Shown piece after piece: positions 17,934 through 30,813 of a DNA stretch of 64,000 bases. The DNA comes from Polytrichum commune. Its lineage: Eukaryota; Streptophyta; Polytrichopsida; Polytrichales; Polytrichaceae. The stretch spans positions 2,542,001 to 2,606,000 of the forward strand of contig OX485806.1 of NCBI GenBank assembly GCA_950295325.1, read 5' to 3'. Made by a program: the position numbers and the translations under genes. Every line of letters starts with the position of its first letter. The first letter of the stretch is position 1. Under the pieces are notes generated by a model. That model saw only the letters and a program-made list of their open reading frames with translations, did not search any database and was not told where the DNA came from.

Positions 17934-19500
17934 TCATGCTCCAAAGAAATACTTTACACCAATGTATCCCACAACTGGGATAGCTCCAATTCCAACAAGA
18001 GCTGGAGCCCCAAGTAGGGCACCGCCCCCCATTGCCGCACTCTGGGCAGCCGCAAACCACGACCCTGCGGCAACCCCTGCGCTGCCAGTGCTGCAACACA
18101 ATGCAACAATTTTTGAACCTATGTCTTGCAAATGTAGAAGGTCCCTATACACCAGAGCTCAAATTGATATCTCCAACTACACTATCTTGTGTGATTAGTG
18201 TGGGTTACCATCCAGAGTTACGTGTTCCTATAAATTTTTACGTATCATTTTCTACCCAAATAACATAAGTGCACTAAGTATAATATTTAGTGTCACCAAC
18301 TCTAATTGTCTTGCTCACTACTACGTGTAAACCGTTGTATAGTGTCACCAAAACTAAATGTTAACCCAACATTATTTGCCATTCCTTGTAAAATTTTTTG
18401 GGGGACAATAGATTTACAGTGTTGCAATTAGCATCACTTACCAAGTTATTTTTCATCCAAATTTCAATCATCCATGACAATATTTCATCACAAGTTGCTG
18501 ATAAGGGAAGGTAGGATTTTGGCCAATGGGTGAACTCATCTATCTTCCATGACAATATATATGTTCACTTATTCATAAGAAGTGTCATCCGATCAGTTAA
18601 AATAGTGACATTAAATACCATAACACTAGATATCACATTTAGTGTAGTTAGCATGCACACCAAAGAACATGATATAACTTAGTTGGTAAAAGCCGATATT
18701 AATGTCAGTAAAAAGTTATAGCCGCACGTAACTCCGAATGGTATATCCACACTAATCAGACAAAACAATGTAGCAGTTTTTGGGAGTGTCACGGTGTTGG
18801 GGTCTCATACTTGGATTTGCTCATTCAAAGTTCAAACAATTGAGAGCGGGACTAGTTTGAGCCAGTGCCAAGTGGCCATGCTCAAAGTGAAATATGTCAA
18901 GAGGGGAATGTTAATGAACAAGGAACAAGCCAAAGGATGTCTGAGGGCTTGGGGCCACAATACAAGGGCTCGAACTCTCCACATTCCTAAACAACCTCCG
19001 TTGAGGAAGCTTAGGTTTTTGACCCAAAGCTTGTCGATAATGATTGGGTGTTCATCTAAGTTGTAAGCTGTGTAAAGTGAAGTCGAGTGAACAAGTATGT
19101 GTGAGAGGCTCTCAGCCAATGAGGAGGTTCCTCTCTTCAACCTCTCTAGCGTAAAGGGGATCTCAGGCTTCGTATGTGAGGCTCATTCATTGTCAAGGGT
19201 GCATGACATGCACTTCTTGTGGTCTTGTTTAGAGTTGATATAATCATGAAATAGACCAGAAAATGATATTATACAAGTATGAATCTAGAATAGTTTACGT
19301 GAACAAAATATTTAAACAAGACTTGATAGTCTACTGTGGTTTGAGGTCAATTACCCTGCCATCATGCCCGCCGCGATAGAACCAGCCGCGGGGCCTGCTG
19401 CAGTGAATCCCATGGTATTCAAAACTAGTGGGACGGCAGCTTTCACTGCCAACCCTGTGGTAGCTAAGATGGCGGCGGCAGTGCCGGCTGTTTCACCCAT
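17934..19500 (-). CDS. IFI6/IFI27 (ISG12)-like small hydrophobic protein, two exons
   Basis: Exon 1 19500..19355 (ATG to GCA GG, donor GTAATT). Exon 2 18090..17934 (acceptor TTGCAG, stop TGA). Joined, they give 100 residues: MGETAGTAAAI..., GFTAAGPAAGSIAAGMMAG, then GSAGVAAGSWFAAAQSAAMG and a C-terminal GIGAIPVVGYIGVKYFFGA. Alternating Gly/Ala with GFTAAG.AAGSIAAGMM is the signature of Pfam Ifi-6-16 proteins, which are small membrane proteins linked in animals to mitochondria or the nuclear envelope and cell death. Its plant role is unknown. CAG precedes the ATG and could also be an acceptor, so an extra 5' exon is possible. The 1264-bp intron contains a MITE. Confidence 0.75.
18272..18644. 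mobile_element. MITE with CACTAAAT-type ends inside the ISG12-like intron
   Basis: Ends CACTAAGTATAATATTTAGTG and ATATCACATTTAGTG. The interior closely matches 63264-63637 (CCATGACAATATTTCATCAC followed by AAGTTG, GGATTTTGGCCAATGG, AGAAGTGTCATCCGA). It is part of the same end-type group as 30814, 43142 and 59501. Confidence 0.75.
18645..19354. other. Rest of the ISG12-like intron
   Basis: No second gene is convincing here. Short ORFs on both strands at 18794-19140 overlap each other and lack recognisable domains. Confidence 0.5.
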
Positions 19501-19689
19501 CTGTGTCGCCAAATAATCACAAAATGCCCAGTAGACAAGTTAGTCTCGAGCGTCAACCGTACTCGATGTCCCGACTTATGAGTTATGCTGCACTAGAGGT
19601 CAAGTAGATCAACAATTTACTGCTACATCTGTGTATGTTGATCATTTGTGACTATAGGAAGCCTTAGTAGTAAAGATTCATTTAAATCA

Positions 19690-21260
19690 CGTAGCTGGAG
19701 AAGATTACAAGACACAGAAGAATGGATTCAAGAGCGTGTAAGGCTTCTTTCTCCACTGCTTTGTTTCACCAGCCAGACAAAGACTGAATCAATTTAGTAG
19801 ACGCATGTACTAGGCCGCTCGTCTGTATGGACCGACAGACACTTCTGCTCATAACTTGTGATCAAAGAAGATTTAGCCGAAAAGGTTCACTTGAATCAGC
19901 CTGAACGTTTTCTGCATGCTGAACACTCCACTTATTTGTGCCTGATGCAAACAATACTAGGGATTCCTGCAAGCTTAGACGCAACGATCGAGATTTTCCC
20001 CAAGGCCAGTAAAATCGTTACAGCCATGGAGAGCCACCGGGCTGGGCTAAATACGCCTTTCATCACATCCAACGTGACGGGAGAGAATTACGAAACACAG
20101 AAGAATGGATTCGAGAGCGTCGAAGGCTTCTTTCTCCATTTAGTGCTTTACCAGTCAGACACACAGTGTAGCTCTGCTATCGATCTCTACCGCGAAAAGC
20201 AACCAACAGCAAGTCTTGTAACGACCTCACGAAGCTGGTGAATCTCAGAACTAGAGTGTGATCATACCGACGAAATAAATCTCTCCGGAACGAGATGAAG
20301 TTCCGCTTCCGCGTCCCTTTTGCAATGAGAAGCCTCTCAATTTACAAACTCGTAACACTGTAGAGGAAAAACTAGCCTTTCAGGCTTCAGCACATATGCC
20401 TTTCCACTTATGCAACGCGATTAGAGAGTATTGCACGACATACAGAAAAGAAGTCAAGAGCCTTAAGTTTAGGCGTCTTTCTCCACTTCTTGCTTCTGAA
20501 CCTGCAGCCAGACAAGCAGTATAGCGACTCTGCTATCTCTACCGCCTAAACCAACGGACAGAAATTCTCAAAGGTGATCAACTTCAGCACTACAGGCGAA
20601 TCATCCCAACAGAACAATTCACTCTGGAGCGAAGTGCGCTGCAATCAATTCTAACGGAAAGCAGGCGCCGATCTTCGTGCCACTTCTGCCCCCTTTTTGC
20701 AATAAGAAGCCTCTTACTCAAAAAATCCGCGACACTGTGTTGGGAATCTAGCTTTTAAGCACATATGTCTTTCAGCACGTGCAACGTGATTGGAGAAAAT
20801 ATTACAAGGAACGCCAGAAATGGATTGAAGGTCCTCGATTTAAGGCGACTTTCTCCACTTCGGCTTCACCTTGAGCCAGACACACAGTGTAGCGACTCTG
20901 CTATCTCTAGCGCCCAGAGCAACAAACAGCAAATCCTGTGAAGGAACTCTCGAAGGTGATCGACTTCAACAGACACAATAGGAATGGATTAAAGAGCCTC
21001 GAATTAGGGCGTCTTTCTCCATTTCTGCCATACCTGCAGCCAGACACATAGTGCAGCAACTCTGCTATCTCTAGCGCCAGAAAGCAATGATCAGCAGCTC
21101 TCGAAAGGTGATCAACTTCAAAACTAGAGTGTAAATCATACCGATAGAGCGACTTTCTCACGAACGAAAAGCGCCACTGCAACCAGAGTTGAATTGTTAC
21201 CTGGAGCGGCACTGTCGCCACTTCCACCCTGAAGCCTCTCAATTCACAACACCGCAACAA
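19690..21260. repeat. Degenerate tandem array, unit about 350-380 bp
   Basis: Recurring blocks in the same order: TGGATTCAAGAGCG-like (19725, 20107, 20452, 20823, 20983), GGCTTCTTTCTCCA or GGCGTCTTTCTCCA, CAGCCAGACA, CGACTCTGCTATCTCTA, and AAGCCTCTCAAT (20333, 20708, 21231). About four irregular units. It lies just upstream of the ISG12-like gene, and one more unit sits at 15842. No clear reading frame is conserved across units. Confidence 0.7.
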
Positions 21261-24200
21261 TGTGATGGAGGAAAAGTAGCGTGAGCGTGCAAACTTGAAA
21301 TAATATGTCGATTATGATCGTCACTGAAAGAGCTTGACATTAATATACAAGTGTGGTGGAAGGATGAACGCACCTCACAGAAAACTGTGTAGATGTAGAT
21401 TTCACTCATTCATGAGTTCAGGCCTGTCGGTAATTCAATGGGCACAACAGTCATGGTGAACGGAGAATCCTTAGAGGTCTGAGGGCGATCTACACTATGT
21501 ACCACGAAGTTGTCCGAGGGCGATGTAAGAGACCTGATTGGTTGCTGAACTTGTTTCGGGATAGTACAGTCATCATGGAAGTCGACCTTCCCAAAATACA
21601 ATTTTTAAGGTCTGTTAAATGTATTGACATGGTCCAACATGTTTTGGGCTGAGAGAGGCAAGAGAGGTGGTATGGTAGGAAAAGGCAAGGGCCCATGTCA
21701 GAGAAATGCCGTTTCCATAAATTTTCAATGAATGTTTTTTGAGGGTTGTACGTGATATAGCGGCTACCCTTCATTACTAGAAAAAAGTTATAATTCAAAA
21801 AATTGGTATAATGTTATAATTCAAAAGAACAATATAACATTTAATAATTTAAAAAAACTAGTATAACGTCTAAATCTCAAAAAGTAGAGATTTTTTTAAT
21901 TAACTAAAATTAGTAAAATATTACACATACAGTAAAACGGTAAAACAATTAAATTTAAGTAAATTATTATAACATTAAATTAAAATAAAGTAGGAGATTG
22001 TTAAAGAATACTAGATTAATATAACATTAAATAACATGACGACAGTAAAAATAAAAATTACAATAAACAATAAAACATCAAAATGTGAAATGAACTAGAA
22101 TTTGTATATAAGGTTGTTGTATTAAGGAGGCTTTCATTTCTCTTGTGAACTTATTGTGGCATTGTGTAAAGTGTAAGATATTTTTTAACAACAATGAAAG
22201 GATATACTACAAATAAAGAGTCACGTATAGTCATAAGAAGAGCGATTACAAAATTTATAATAGATAGAAGACAAAAGAACTTTATTTTTTAGGAGTAAAT
22301 AATCGTTCATTTTAAAAATGTTGTTTGTTTTTTGTTTGTTCTTTTTTCTTTCTAGTGTATTTCGTCATCCGCCAATGTTTAATTTTTTGGAAGGTTGATA
22401 AGTAGATTAGCATCTTGAAGTAGCAGAAACAACAACAACAACAACAACAATAGTAATACTAATATCAAGCTTCGAATTGTTCCTAAGAAGAAGAGAAAGC
22501 AAATAACAAATCAAAGACTGCAAAACATGAAAAAAATAAAAACTAATATTATTGAGGTTGGTGAATCCAAAAATAAATTTAATAAATAAACGATGAGGAT
22601 AAAATGGAAGGACTTTAAAATGCTTACTACATAATCATTTTGTAGCAACTGTTGCTAATTCCCTTAAATCATCTTTCTCATTTTCATTTCTAGCAAGGGT
22701 CACAAGCACTAACCCTTCGCATTCCGCCATGCTAATGGTTAGCTCTTCGTACCCCAAACCTTATACTTCATAAGAGTGGAACCAACCCTTTCACTTTGCT
22801 TTCGGGACTCACCCCTTAATCGGTAACCAATTCTTAGATGTGGACTTCTAGTATCCATGAAAGTCCAATTTATTTTGATCATCACATTGCCGGAGCAACA
22901 CTATAATTACCCAAACCATACTAGGCAACTATGTCCTCACATTGGGCCAAAGACCATGGAAGCTGTGCCGTTCGGCCTCGGGTGGGTGAGGCCACACCAC
23001 CTTACCCATATAAGCCTCTAAGAATTTTGGTAGCGCCCCTACACCACCGTCAAGAAACCTTTTGTCTCTCTATTAGGAATTGGGGCCAAGTAGACATTTT
23101 CAATTAGCCGCTGGGGCTAGAAGGCCCCAACAGCTTCAGAACATGATAACTTTCTTCTATGATATTAGATTCTAACAAGCAACCACTCCATTGTCATCTA
23201 GGTTTCACGTAGATGCCAATGGACTCCTCACTTTCCCCATTCGGGCAAGTATTGAGGAAGTTATACCTGTTCAAACCTTGGCAGTCCCAGGAGCCACTCC
23301 CTGGGCACTGCTGCAGCAGGGCGCTATCTTGGAACAACGCCCCACTCAAATTGTCATATCTCCTAGCTCACACCTCCGATTAAAGTGTTCTCTAGCATTC
23401 TAGAATCAACACGCCATTAGCTACTTGTAGCTCATGACCTTATCCTCGTGGCTCCTAGTCACCATGGAGGCGTTCCCAACGCTCGGGGCCCTCACCCACA
23501 CTAGGATGACTTGGGCCCTCTCACCAACGGCGCCACAAGTCCCAGATGTCACTTTGGGGTTCCCCTTGTGCCCATGGTGTTTGGGGCACTCCTCATGGAG
23601 AGGTGCGCGACACATTTGAGGCGAGATGGAAGAAGAATTTGCCAAACCGCAAATAAACAAAATAAATATTTTTAACATAAGTTATTTATCAAAACAACAA
23701 AAAAAATCATTAAAAAATAACAATAAGTTTTTTTAGTAAAAGATAAGTTGAATGAGGTTGAATGCGGATGTATATGAGTTGAATACGAGGGCGTATATGG
23801 GTCATATGATGAGGCTCTAGAAAGCCTTGGCACGGGGACATCAAATTTTGTCTTTTAATCCTATGCAGTCTTATGCACGCATGAGGTTTCGAATATATGC
23901 CAGTTCAAATCAAAATTCCACTGGCCCAAACAGTTAATCATTCATTTTTTACACCTATTTAGTGCAATATAGTTTCTTGAATGTATATATTATGTAGTTT
24001 CATCGTAAACACTATATTTATACAAAAAATATTATACTTAGAAATTAACATTGTTTTTACAAAGTATATCATTTTTGCAAAATTAATCAAATCTACTACT
24101 ATGTTTTATGTATGTTTTTTCAGTTTGTTATTATCATCCGCATGCATCAACACTTGGATTAAATTACAAATTCGATTGGTAACTACAATCTAAAATTTTA

Positions 24201-24879
24201 ATCGTTCTTGGTTGTTATGTTAAAGAAATAAAAAAATATTGAAAAAGAATACAAGTCTAATAAAGGGCAAATGAAGTTTCTAGATCACATGAAGAACAAT
24301 AATTTAAAAGGTTTTAAGAAATAGATAAATATTATGGGAGCAAAGCAATTGTACATAATCAGATTTCAGCAAATGCAACGGAATCATTTCTAGAAGATGT
24401 TATTTTATCTACACTTATATCTTATCCACTAATATCAATTACTACACCAACATGTAGATCACAAGACAAGAAAAAAATTCAAAAGTTTATTGAAACATTT
24501 TGTAAGCAAATCTGGAGTTTTTCTTGCGTCATTTCAAGAATTTAGTAATTTTTCTAGGAATATGGACATAAATTTCACTATTCTTTTAAATAAATTTTAG
24601 TTACTGCTCTACTATATCACTGACACTATCACTATTTGTATTTGATAGACTAGATTTATTTCGTATGTTGTATTGTCATAGATTTTTTGCTAACAAATTA
24701 TGCAAAATTATGATTTCCCTTAGAAGGTTATTTACCTTCTTATTTTTCTTCAATAAAAATGAATATGTTTCTACATCATTTATCGCGTCTAGAATTGGAA
24801 CATCATTCATGGCCAAAAAATTATTTTCACTTCAGCAAGTCTCATTTTTTCTCCGCACGATTCATTTCTTTCTCGTAAT
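21261..24879. other. Intergenic sequence, mostly AT-rich
   Basis: Nothing I can name as a gene. 21780-22640 is very AT-rich, with an (AAC)n microsatellite at about 22427-22450. 22680-23650 is less AT-rich, and its short ORFs (for example 23191-23403) match nothing I recognise. Confidence 0.5.
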
Positions 24880-24959
24880 TTTTCCTTAGTAACTCTTATA
24901 ACTAGTTTGTTTTTGTGCTTTTACAATCAAATCTTCTTCAATCCCTCATTGTTTATAAT

Positions 24960-25440
24960 ACATATATTGTGCAACATTATACATATTGCTAAAATATCTA
25001 GCATATTCCTCAACGGTACTTCTGATTACGTCATTAATAGCCTCCGTCTATCCTTTAGCATACCAAATTCTTTTTCTACACACGTTCCAGTTGAAGACTG
25101 CATGAAATTTCAATTTGCCTCTTTTTTAGAAAATGCAGTAATTCCACCCTTAAATGAACAGTACATACATGGCCTCACCGAATACGCAGCGTCTCCGACA
25201 AATTTATAGGGCTAGAATTTCACCTCTATACATGCTTATCCGATTGTCATGACCTGAAATACAACCCAATCTTGCAGACTTCTTGTCCATTCAAATTAAA
25301 AATCCCAGAATATATAATCTGGTCCAACAATTCTCTGTAAAATTGTTGAGTGGAATAATTTTATACGGTAATAGTTTTTTCTGTTGACTACATAGCTAAA
25401 ACAAGAATATGCGAATCGTCTATTGCCCCCTATAATGTAC
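24960..25440 (-). pseudogene. PIF/Harbinger transposase, DDE catalytic part
   Basis: Broken minus-strand frames read GAIDDSHI (first catalytic Asp, normally GAIDGTHI), NRKNYY, VGDAAYSVRPCMYC (second Asp region), EKEFGMLKDRRRLL (Glu box, normally ER.FG.LK.RWR.L) and LHNICI. The order and spacing are those of Harbinger nucleases. Several frameshifts and stops. Confidence 0.75.
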
Positions 25441-26434
25441 AGTGTCGTGATGTGTGCCGGTAAAAGGTCAAAATTTGGCAATTAGATGAGTTGGTAGAGT
25501 TTATGTATGTTAATAAAATGATGTTAGTATGGTCATATTCTAGTTTGTAGTAGTTGAATACCGGTCTTCGTTTGAGGCCCGGTCATAGTTTAATAACAGG
25601 GTAGTATAAAGTTAGGTTAGGGTGGATTAGGGCTAAGCGGCGGCGGTGGCGGCCGAGCCTTAGTTGCAAAGGGGTCTTTGTACCCTAACCCCAAAGACTT
25701 TTCATTGGCCAAGGGGGTCCAAAGGAAGGGTATTTAAGGAAGGGAAGTTCTTCTTCTTCTTCTTCTTCTTCTTCTTCTTCGAGGTGTTCGCGTTTTGGAA
25801 CTTGGAGTGTTGGAGTTTCTTGAGAGTTAGAGAGTTGGATTTTTTTAGAGTTAGAGAGTTGGAACTTTTTGAAAGTTTGATAGTATTCTTTAGTGTTTCT
25901 AGGCACTAGGGAGCTTGAGGGTGATGAGGTAATTAGAAGATGTGTGGAGAGACACTTGAGGCATAGTTGTATTTCTACACTTCGTTTATAAAGAGCATAT
26001 TTCAAAATTTGGTTAATGCATGTTAGATTATAAACTTGATGTGATAATTTAGAGAGATGTATAGTGAGGTACTTCATGTGTATGTAAGTTTCGAAAGATA
26101 TTTGATAGTGGATGAAGATTAGTTTAGAGGAAATATACTATGAAACCTCCAACAACCTACCACGTCTAGAAACTTCATGTTTTTTGAACATCTCACAACA
26201 AATGACACGACAACGGTATACCATGTAGTATTTTGAACCTTATAGCTAAAATCCTAAATTATGATTCATCCGGAGTTGGTACAAAACATGGTTGCAAATG
26301 ATTCCTAATAGCCCTACATTATTTCCTTACTATTTTTTATAATGTGTTGTTATGAACTCTATACAAGTCTCATATGCTTTGCAGTTCATCGCCGCTACCT
26401 AACATATGCAATGACATTGCTACCCTCTCTTGCA

Positions 26435-26794
26435 CTAGTACAGTAATTCTAAAATAGATTTTTTTTTTTTTTTTTTTTTCAAATATGGGTCCAATCTCTC
26501 ACACAAAAATATGAAAGCATTATATGTCACTCGAACTCGTTTTCTAAACTCTCTTCCCATCCACAATTCCAACAATAAGCTTTCTACAAATCCGGACATC
26601 TGTTGTTGACTCCATATGTTTCTCTCTTTATGCCCCATCCTCTCATAAACTAAGCTCAAAAATGTAAAATTCTCCCACTCTTCTTGCAAAAACAATGCTT
26701 GAATGTCCACAAAATGCTCCACAAGCATGTACAAAAACATGAATAATCCTAAGAGCAATACAAAGGTCTTTGTCCTCTCCTCCATTACAACCAT
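26435..26794 (-). pseudogene. PIF/Harbinger transposase, N-terminal part
   Basis: From an ATG at 26794. The end reads FRKRVRVTYNAFIFLCERLDPYLKK, like the FRMS..TF..LC..L.P.L region before the DDE domain. A run of about 20 A residues (T at 26459-26480 on +) lengthens the Lys stretch and the frame stops soon after. Confidence 0.65.
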
Positions 26795-27126
26795 GCTTAC
26801 TGGAATTCAAAATGAAAACAAGCAAAAACAAGAAGTGAGGTTAAGATAAGACTAATAAAGCCAAAAGAATGGTCAAAGCTGATTTTCTTTTTAAAAAAAT
26901 TTTAACTCTCATTTTTTGTGCATATATTAAAAAATCAAGACCTTCACTTTTTGGTCCATGGTCTTTCCTCTTGGTCCACATTTGGTTTACACCTAGTGAG
27001 AGGCCCAAGCCTCTCAAAACTAGTTTACTATGAAGTCAAACCATGGAAGTTGGACCATGAACTCGGAGCATTGACAAAGGTCATCTTCCATGGTCCAACT
27101 TCATGGTCCATAGTGTAAACCGGCCC

Positions 27127-29614
27127 TTAGGTATAAGTAGCCTCACTGTCTGAGGTTAATGAGCCTAAGTAGACAAACCCATTTCCGATGACCGCCCCAA
27201 TCATAATACACAAAGTCCCCGAAACCGTGAAGCTCCACACTTGTAGCCATCATTCTATAACTTGGAATCATAGAAATAGGTAGTGACCATATAAGAGGGG
27301 ACTGGCATAAGCTTAATTATTGAGGAGTTTGAGAGCGTAATGGAAAAAGTAGGTTTAAACATCATTGGTTTGGGTTCCTTGAAAAGGGCACTAACTACAC
27401 TCAAGTTTTCGTATCAATTATCAAAAACAAGTCGCATATCATGTGAATATGGGTTGGGCAAGAATCTCGCCTTTGGAAATTTATAGTAATATCAATACTT
27501 CAAAATAAATTGCGTTTTTTTGTTAAACGTTTTGATTTCGATTTCCAAGCATGTGAAAAACCACTCCATTATCACACATGTACCATGCTTATGTGAATTT
27601 GCCTAAGTTATTGGAATGTGTCTATCTACCTTAATGAGGGAGGTAATTGCCCTATTAACTACATGTAGTTAAATTTTTGCTATCTCTCGATAAAATAAAA
27701 CCCAAGATATAGACTCTGAAGGAAGGCTTGAACTTATGTCTATTATAGGCATTTGTCACTTTATAATTCATTAATTAGACACAAGGATTTTATTTCACTA
27801 TGGGAACACAATTAACATGACTTCCACTATTCTTTCTTTAAGAGTTCCTATCTTCTAGGACATCTCTTTCAGTATTTCATTCAATCTAGTATGTTAATTA
27901 TGGTTTGCAAATTTTCCTTTTCTTATCTAAAGTTTGACCATAGTCTTTGGTAGTATTGATCTTTTGAGTGTTACAATTGTCTTTGTGTAACCATTGGCCA
28001 ATGCATCTTCAAATCACAACTTCTTACATTAATTGGTTAATGTTAATTCCCATGAAAGACAATAGTATATTTATTACTTCCAGGATTTAATCATTACTTA
28101 CAACTTATGTAATTAATAGCTAGAACCAGGGTCAAGCTATAGTTTTGGCTACCTTGCACAAACTGCAACAATAACAACCAGGTAACACACAAGACCATAG
28201 TTCAGCGGGTTAAATTATGATTAATTTCCATAGATCAAAGTTATTGGACTAGGTATCCTATAAGCACCACAACTCAATATCTAGGATGATTCATGCCTAA
28301 TTACTCTTGATAAACTAGAGTTCATTTTCCTATTACAAAAACATATCATAGTGCTACCATCTGCCATTCCCACAATCACACAACTAACCAAAACATTGTT
28401 CTCATCATCTTTGGTTGATAAAGGGACTCTCTCTCACCTCTTTCATTCAATAGACCATTATTCATATGACAATAATTAACGTCAATTATATAATACGATT
28501 CATCTTATTTTTCGCTTCACCTTTCACAAATTTCAACAATAGTCAACAATTTCCTCTCTCATGCTAACTCTTGACCTTTTGGCTAGTTCACACATCCTCT
28601 ACCACTCACATGATTTGACTCTTCAAGTGGTTTCTTTCTCAAATAACCCTTGAACACTATGTTCCACCCTCTCACATGATTATTTTTACTCTTTCTCAAC
28701 AATGCTCTTTCTATATCATTTGTCTCATTGGACAATCTCTTTACTTGCTCACTTTCTGTCGCTCAAGGTTTCTCCTCTTGAGGCACTAACAGACTATAGT
28801 TTCACTTTGTTCTTCCTCTTGAAGTAGTCATTCCATCATTCTTTGCGACAATATTTACTCATACTTTCAAAATTTCCAAGTATTCCACTAACACTTTGCC
28901 AATAGTTTTATCTTTCTCTACTCAGGTTAACCCTATATGTTCCACCTCTCTCTCATGTTGAACTTTGAAAAGGGTCATGTGTCTTGGACAATTGTTACAC
29001 AATATTCAATCTCTTCTAACAATATGCTTAGCTTCTAGATTCACTCCATAATTTCTTATGCATTTCCACTCTTTCATCTTTCATTCACAATTTCATCATG
29101 TGCTTCTCCGTCTGATTCATATCCTCTTTCCCTCAAAGGTTGATCAATTCTCTATCAATTTCACATTGCTCTTCTAAACACTCACTTTCACAGCTTTAAA
29201 TCACTCAATTTCACTCACAACTTTGGACTCAGTCAAGTGCAATCACATCAAAGGACAATGGTTCACAATTTCACATTCACTCAATCAAAACAAGAAAATA
29301 ATTCGACCAAACTTTGGCCATTTAATGTAACTTATATTCAAAATGAACACTATGCTTTATCACAAAGCTGTAATCCCACAATCACTACGGTAATTATTTT
29401 TGGTTTGCAGAATTTATTTTAACTATAACCTCACATACTTTTTGTGTCGAGGGAGATAAAACTGCTTAATTCAACAATGCTCTTAAGATGCCTAAGAAGT
29501 GTCTCCTTCCCTCGACTCCCTTTGCCTCCTCGTGCCCACTGGGGAAGACAATAATCACATTATATATAACTAAGGGCTCTAAAGCCCATGCTTATAGTTG
29601 TAACTAACTATCTT
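27127..29614. other. Intergenic sequence
   Basis: No supported gene. A minus-strand stretch at 27135-27255 could encode SFTVSGTLCIMIGAVIGNGF, membrane-like, and might be a stray exon. It lacks a partner. 27700-29500 is CT-rich on the + strand without long ORFs. Confidence 0.4.
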
Positions 29615-29963
29615 CACTACAAGAAAACCAACCCAATGTGACCGGATGTGACTAAGTGCATATGACTATGTAGTCACCTCAGTCATTGGTTTAGTCTAAA
29701 ATCAGTCCTAAGAGGGTCCAGTCATGGACTAGTCATATACGTAGTCATATTTTTGAGGACCTGGGTGGGAACGTCTACGGGAACGGGACATATGTTCTCC
29801 TGCCCGGTTCCCAAAGTCATGCTATGAGTGTCCGATATGACCCCCAGTCAGATTGTCCGAAGCGACTAAGTCGAAATGACTACAAACAGTGCTAGTCACA
29901 TTTTGGTTTATGCCCTATTGTAGTCATAAAACCTAGTCACATTGGGTTGGTTTTCTTGTAGTG
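29615..29963. mobile_element. 349-bp CACTA-type MITE
   Basis: Perfect 28-bp inverted ends, CACTACAAGAAAACCAACCC plus AATGTGAC and its complement. The 3-bp TSD is CTT (29612-29614 and 29964-29966). The interior is rich in GTCAT/ATGACT repeats, typical of CACTA subterminal motifs. No ORF. Confidence 0.92.
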
Positions 29964-30160
29964 CTTCGTTCATTGTTCATTGTATTTATCTATCTACATG
30001 ATGATTTCATCCACATATTGCGTAGCTGCCTATAGTGGAACAATTGACCAAAACTGTGGCTCACACTACATAACATTCTTCATGTGGAGGCTACACACGT
30101 TTAAAAATGCTAGTTTGAAACGGAGTTTGGTAACCCAAGGTAAAAAAAAAATTACAACCT

Positions 30161-30370
30161 TGACATGTGCCTAATTTTGAGGAGCTTGGTTTCAAGGTTG
30201 GATCCTCTTTTATGGGGTATAAATGTCTGTTTTCTAACTTTGATCCAAGATGGCAATTTTGCGAGGCTTATAAACTCCATTTTGATCGAAGTTGGAAAAC
30301 AAATAGTATCAACTCCAAAACAAGAGGGATCAACCTTGAAACCAAACTCCTCAAAGTTAGGCACATGTCA
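30161..30370. repeat. Palindromic MITE, about 210 bp
   Basis: TGACATGTGCCTAATTTTGA followed by GGAGCTTGGTTTCAAGGTTG is inverted at 30310-30370. The arms are about 75 bp with few mismatches. Confidence 0.8.
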
Positions 30371-30813
30371 AAGACCAATTTTTTTTAACCATGGCTTACC
30401 AAAATCCATTTCAAAACTGGAGTTTTCAAATGTATGTGGCCTCCCCTTCAACCCCTAGGAAGCGTTTGGGGGGGGGGGGGGGGGGGCGGGACCTACGGCT
30501 CATGATTCTACAAAATATCAAGAACGGTCCACATCTTCGAATGTTCTCGATTCGAATTTGAAACTATTTCAGGGTATGGTGACCAATATAATACATTTTG
30601 TGTTATATATATATATACATACACACACACACATATATTCATTCAAGAAAGTAGCTAAGTAAAGGTCAATTCCCATAACATTACCTAACCCTAATTTCTT
30701 TAAGGCTTAGTCCGTCTCTGTACTCCACAATCTAACGACCTACAACCATGGCCCCACCTTCTTCTAGCACCCATGGGAGTCGCTCACAAAATGCCTCCAC
30801 ATGGCATTCACTA
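30371..30813. other. Intergenic with simple repeats
   Basis: A long G run at 30467-30486 and (TA)n(CA)n at about 30604-30633. No gene seen. Confidence 0.5.

Larger units (their letters stand above)
24880..27126 (-). mobile_element. Decayed PIF/Harbinger transposon
   Basis: The right end on the minus strand reads GGGCCGGTTTACAC (up to 27126), a PIF/Harbinger-type terminus. It is followed by TTA, the typical 3-bp target. Inside are both halves of a transposase pseudogene in the right order. The left terminus was not found. About 1 kb between the halves (25440-26435) is longer than expected and may hold a further insertion. It includes a (TTC)n tract at 25747-25782 and a TATTTAAG box at 25731. 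Confidence 0.7.

Noticed and set aside
27135-27255. Membrane-protein exon on the minus strand
   Set aside because: A single short hydrophobic stretch without neighbouring exons or a known match.
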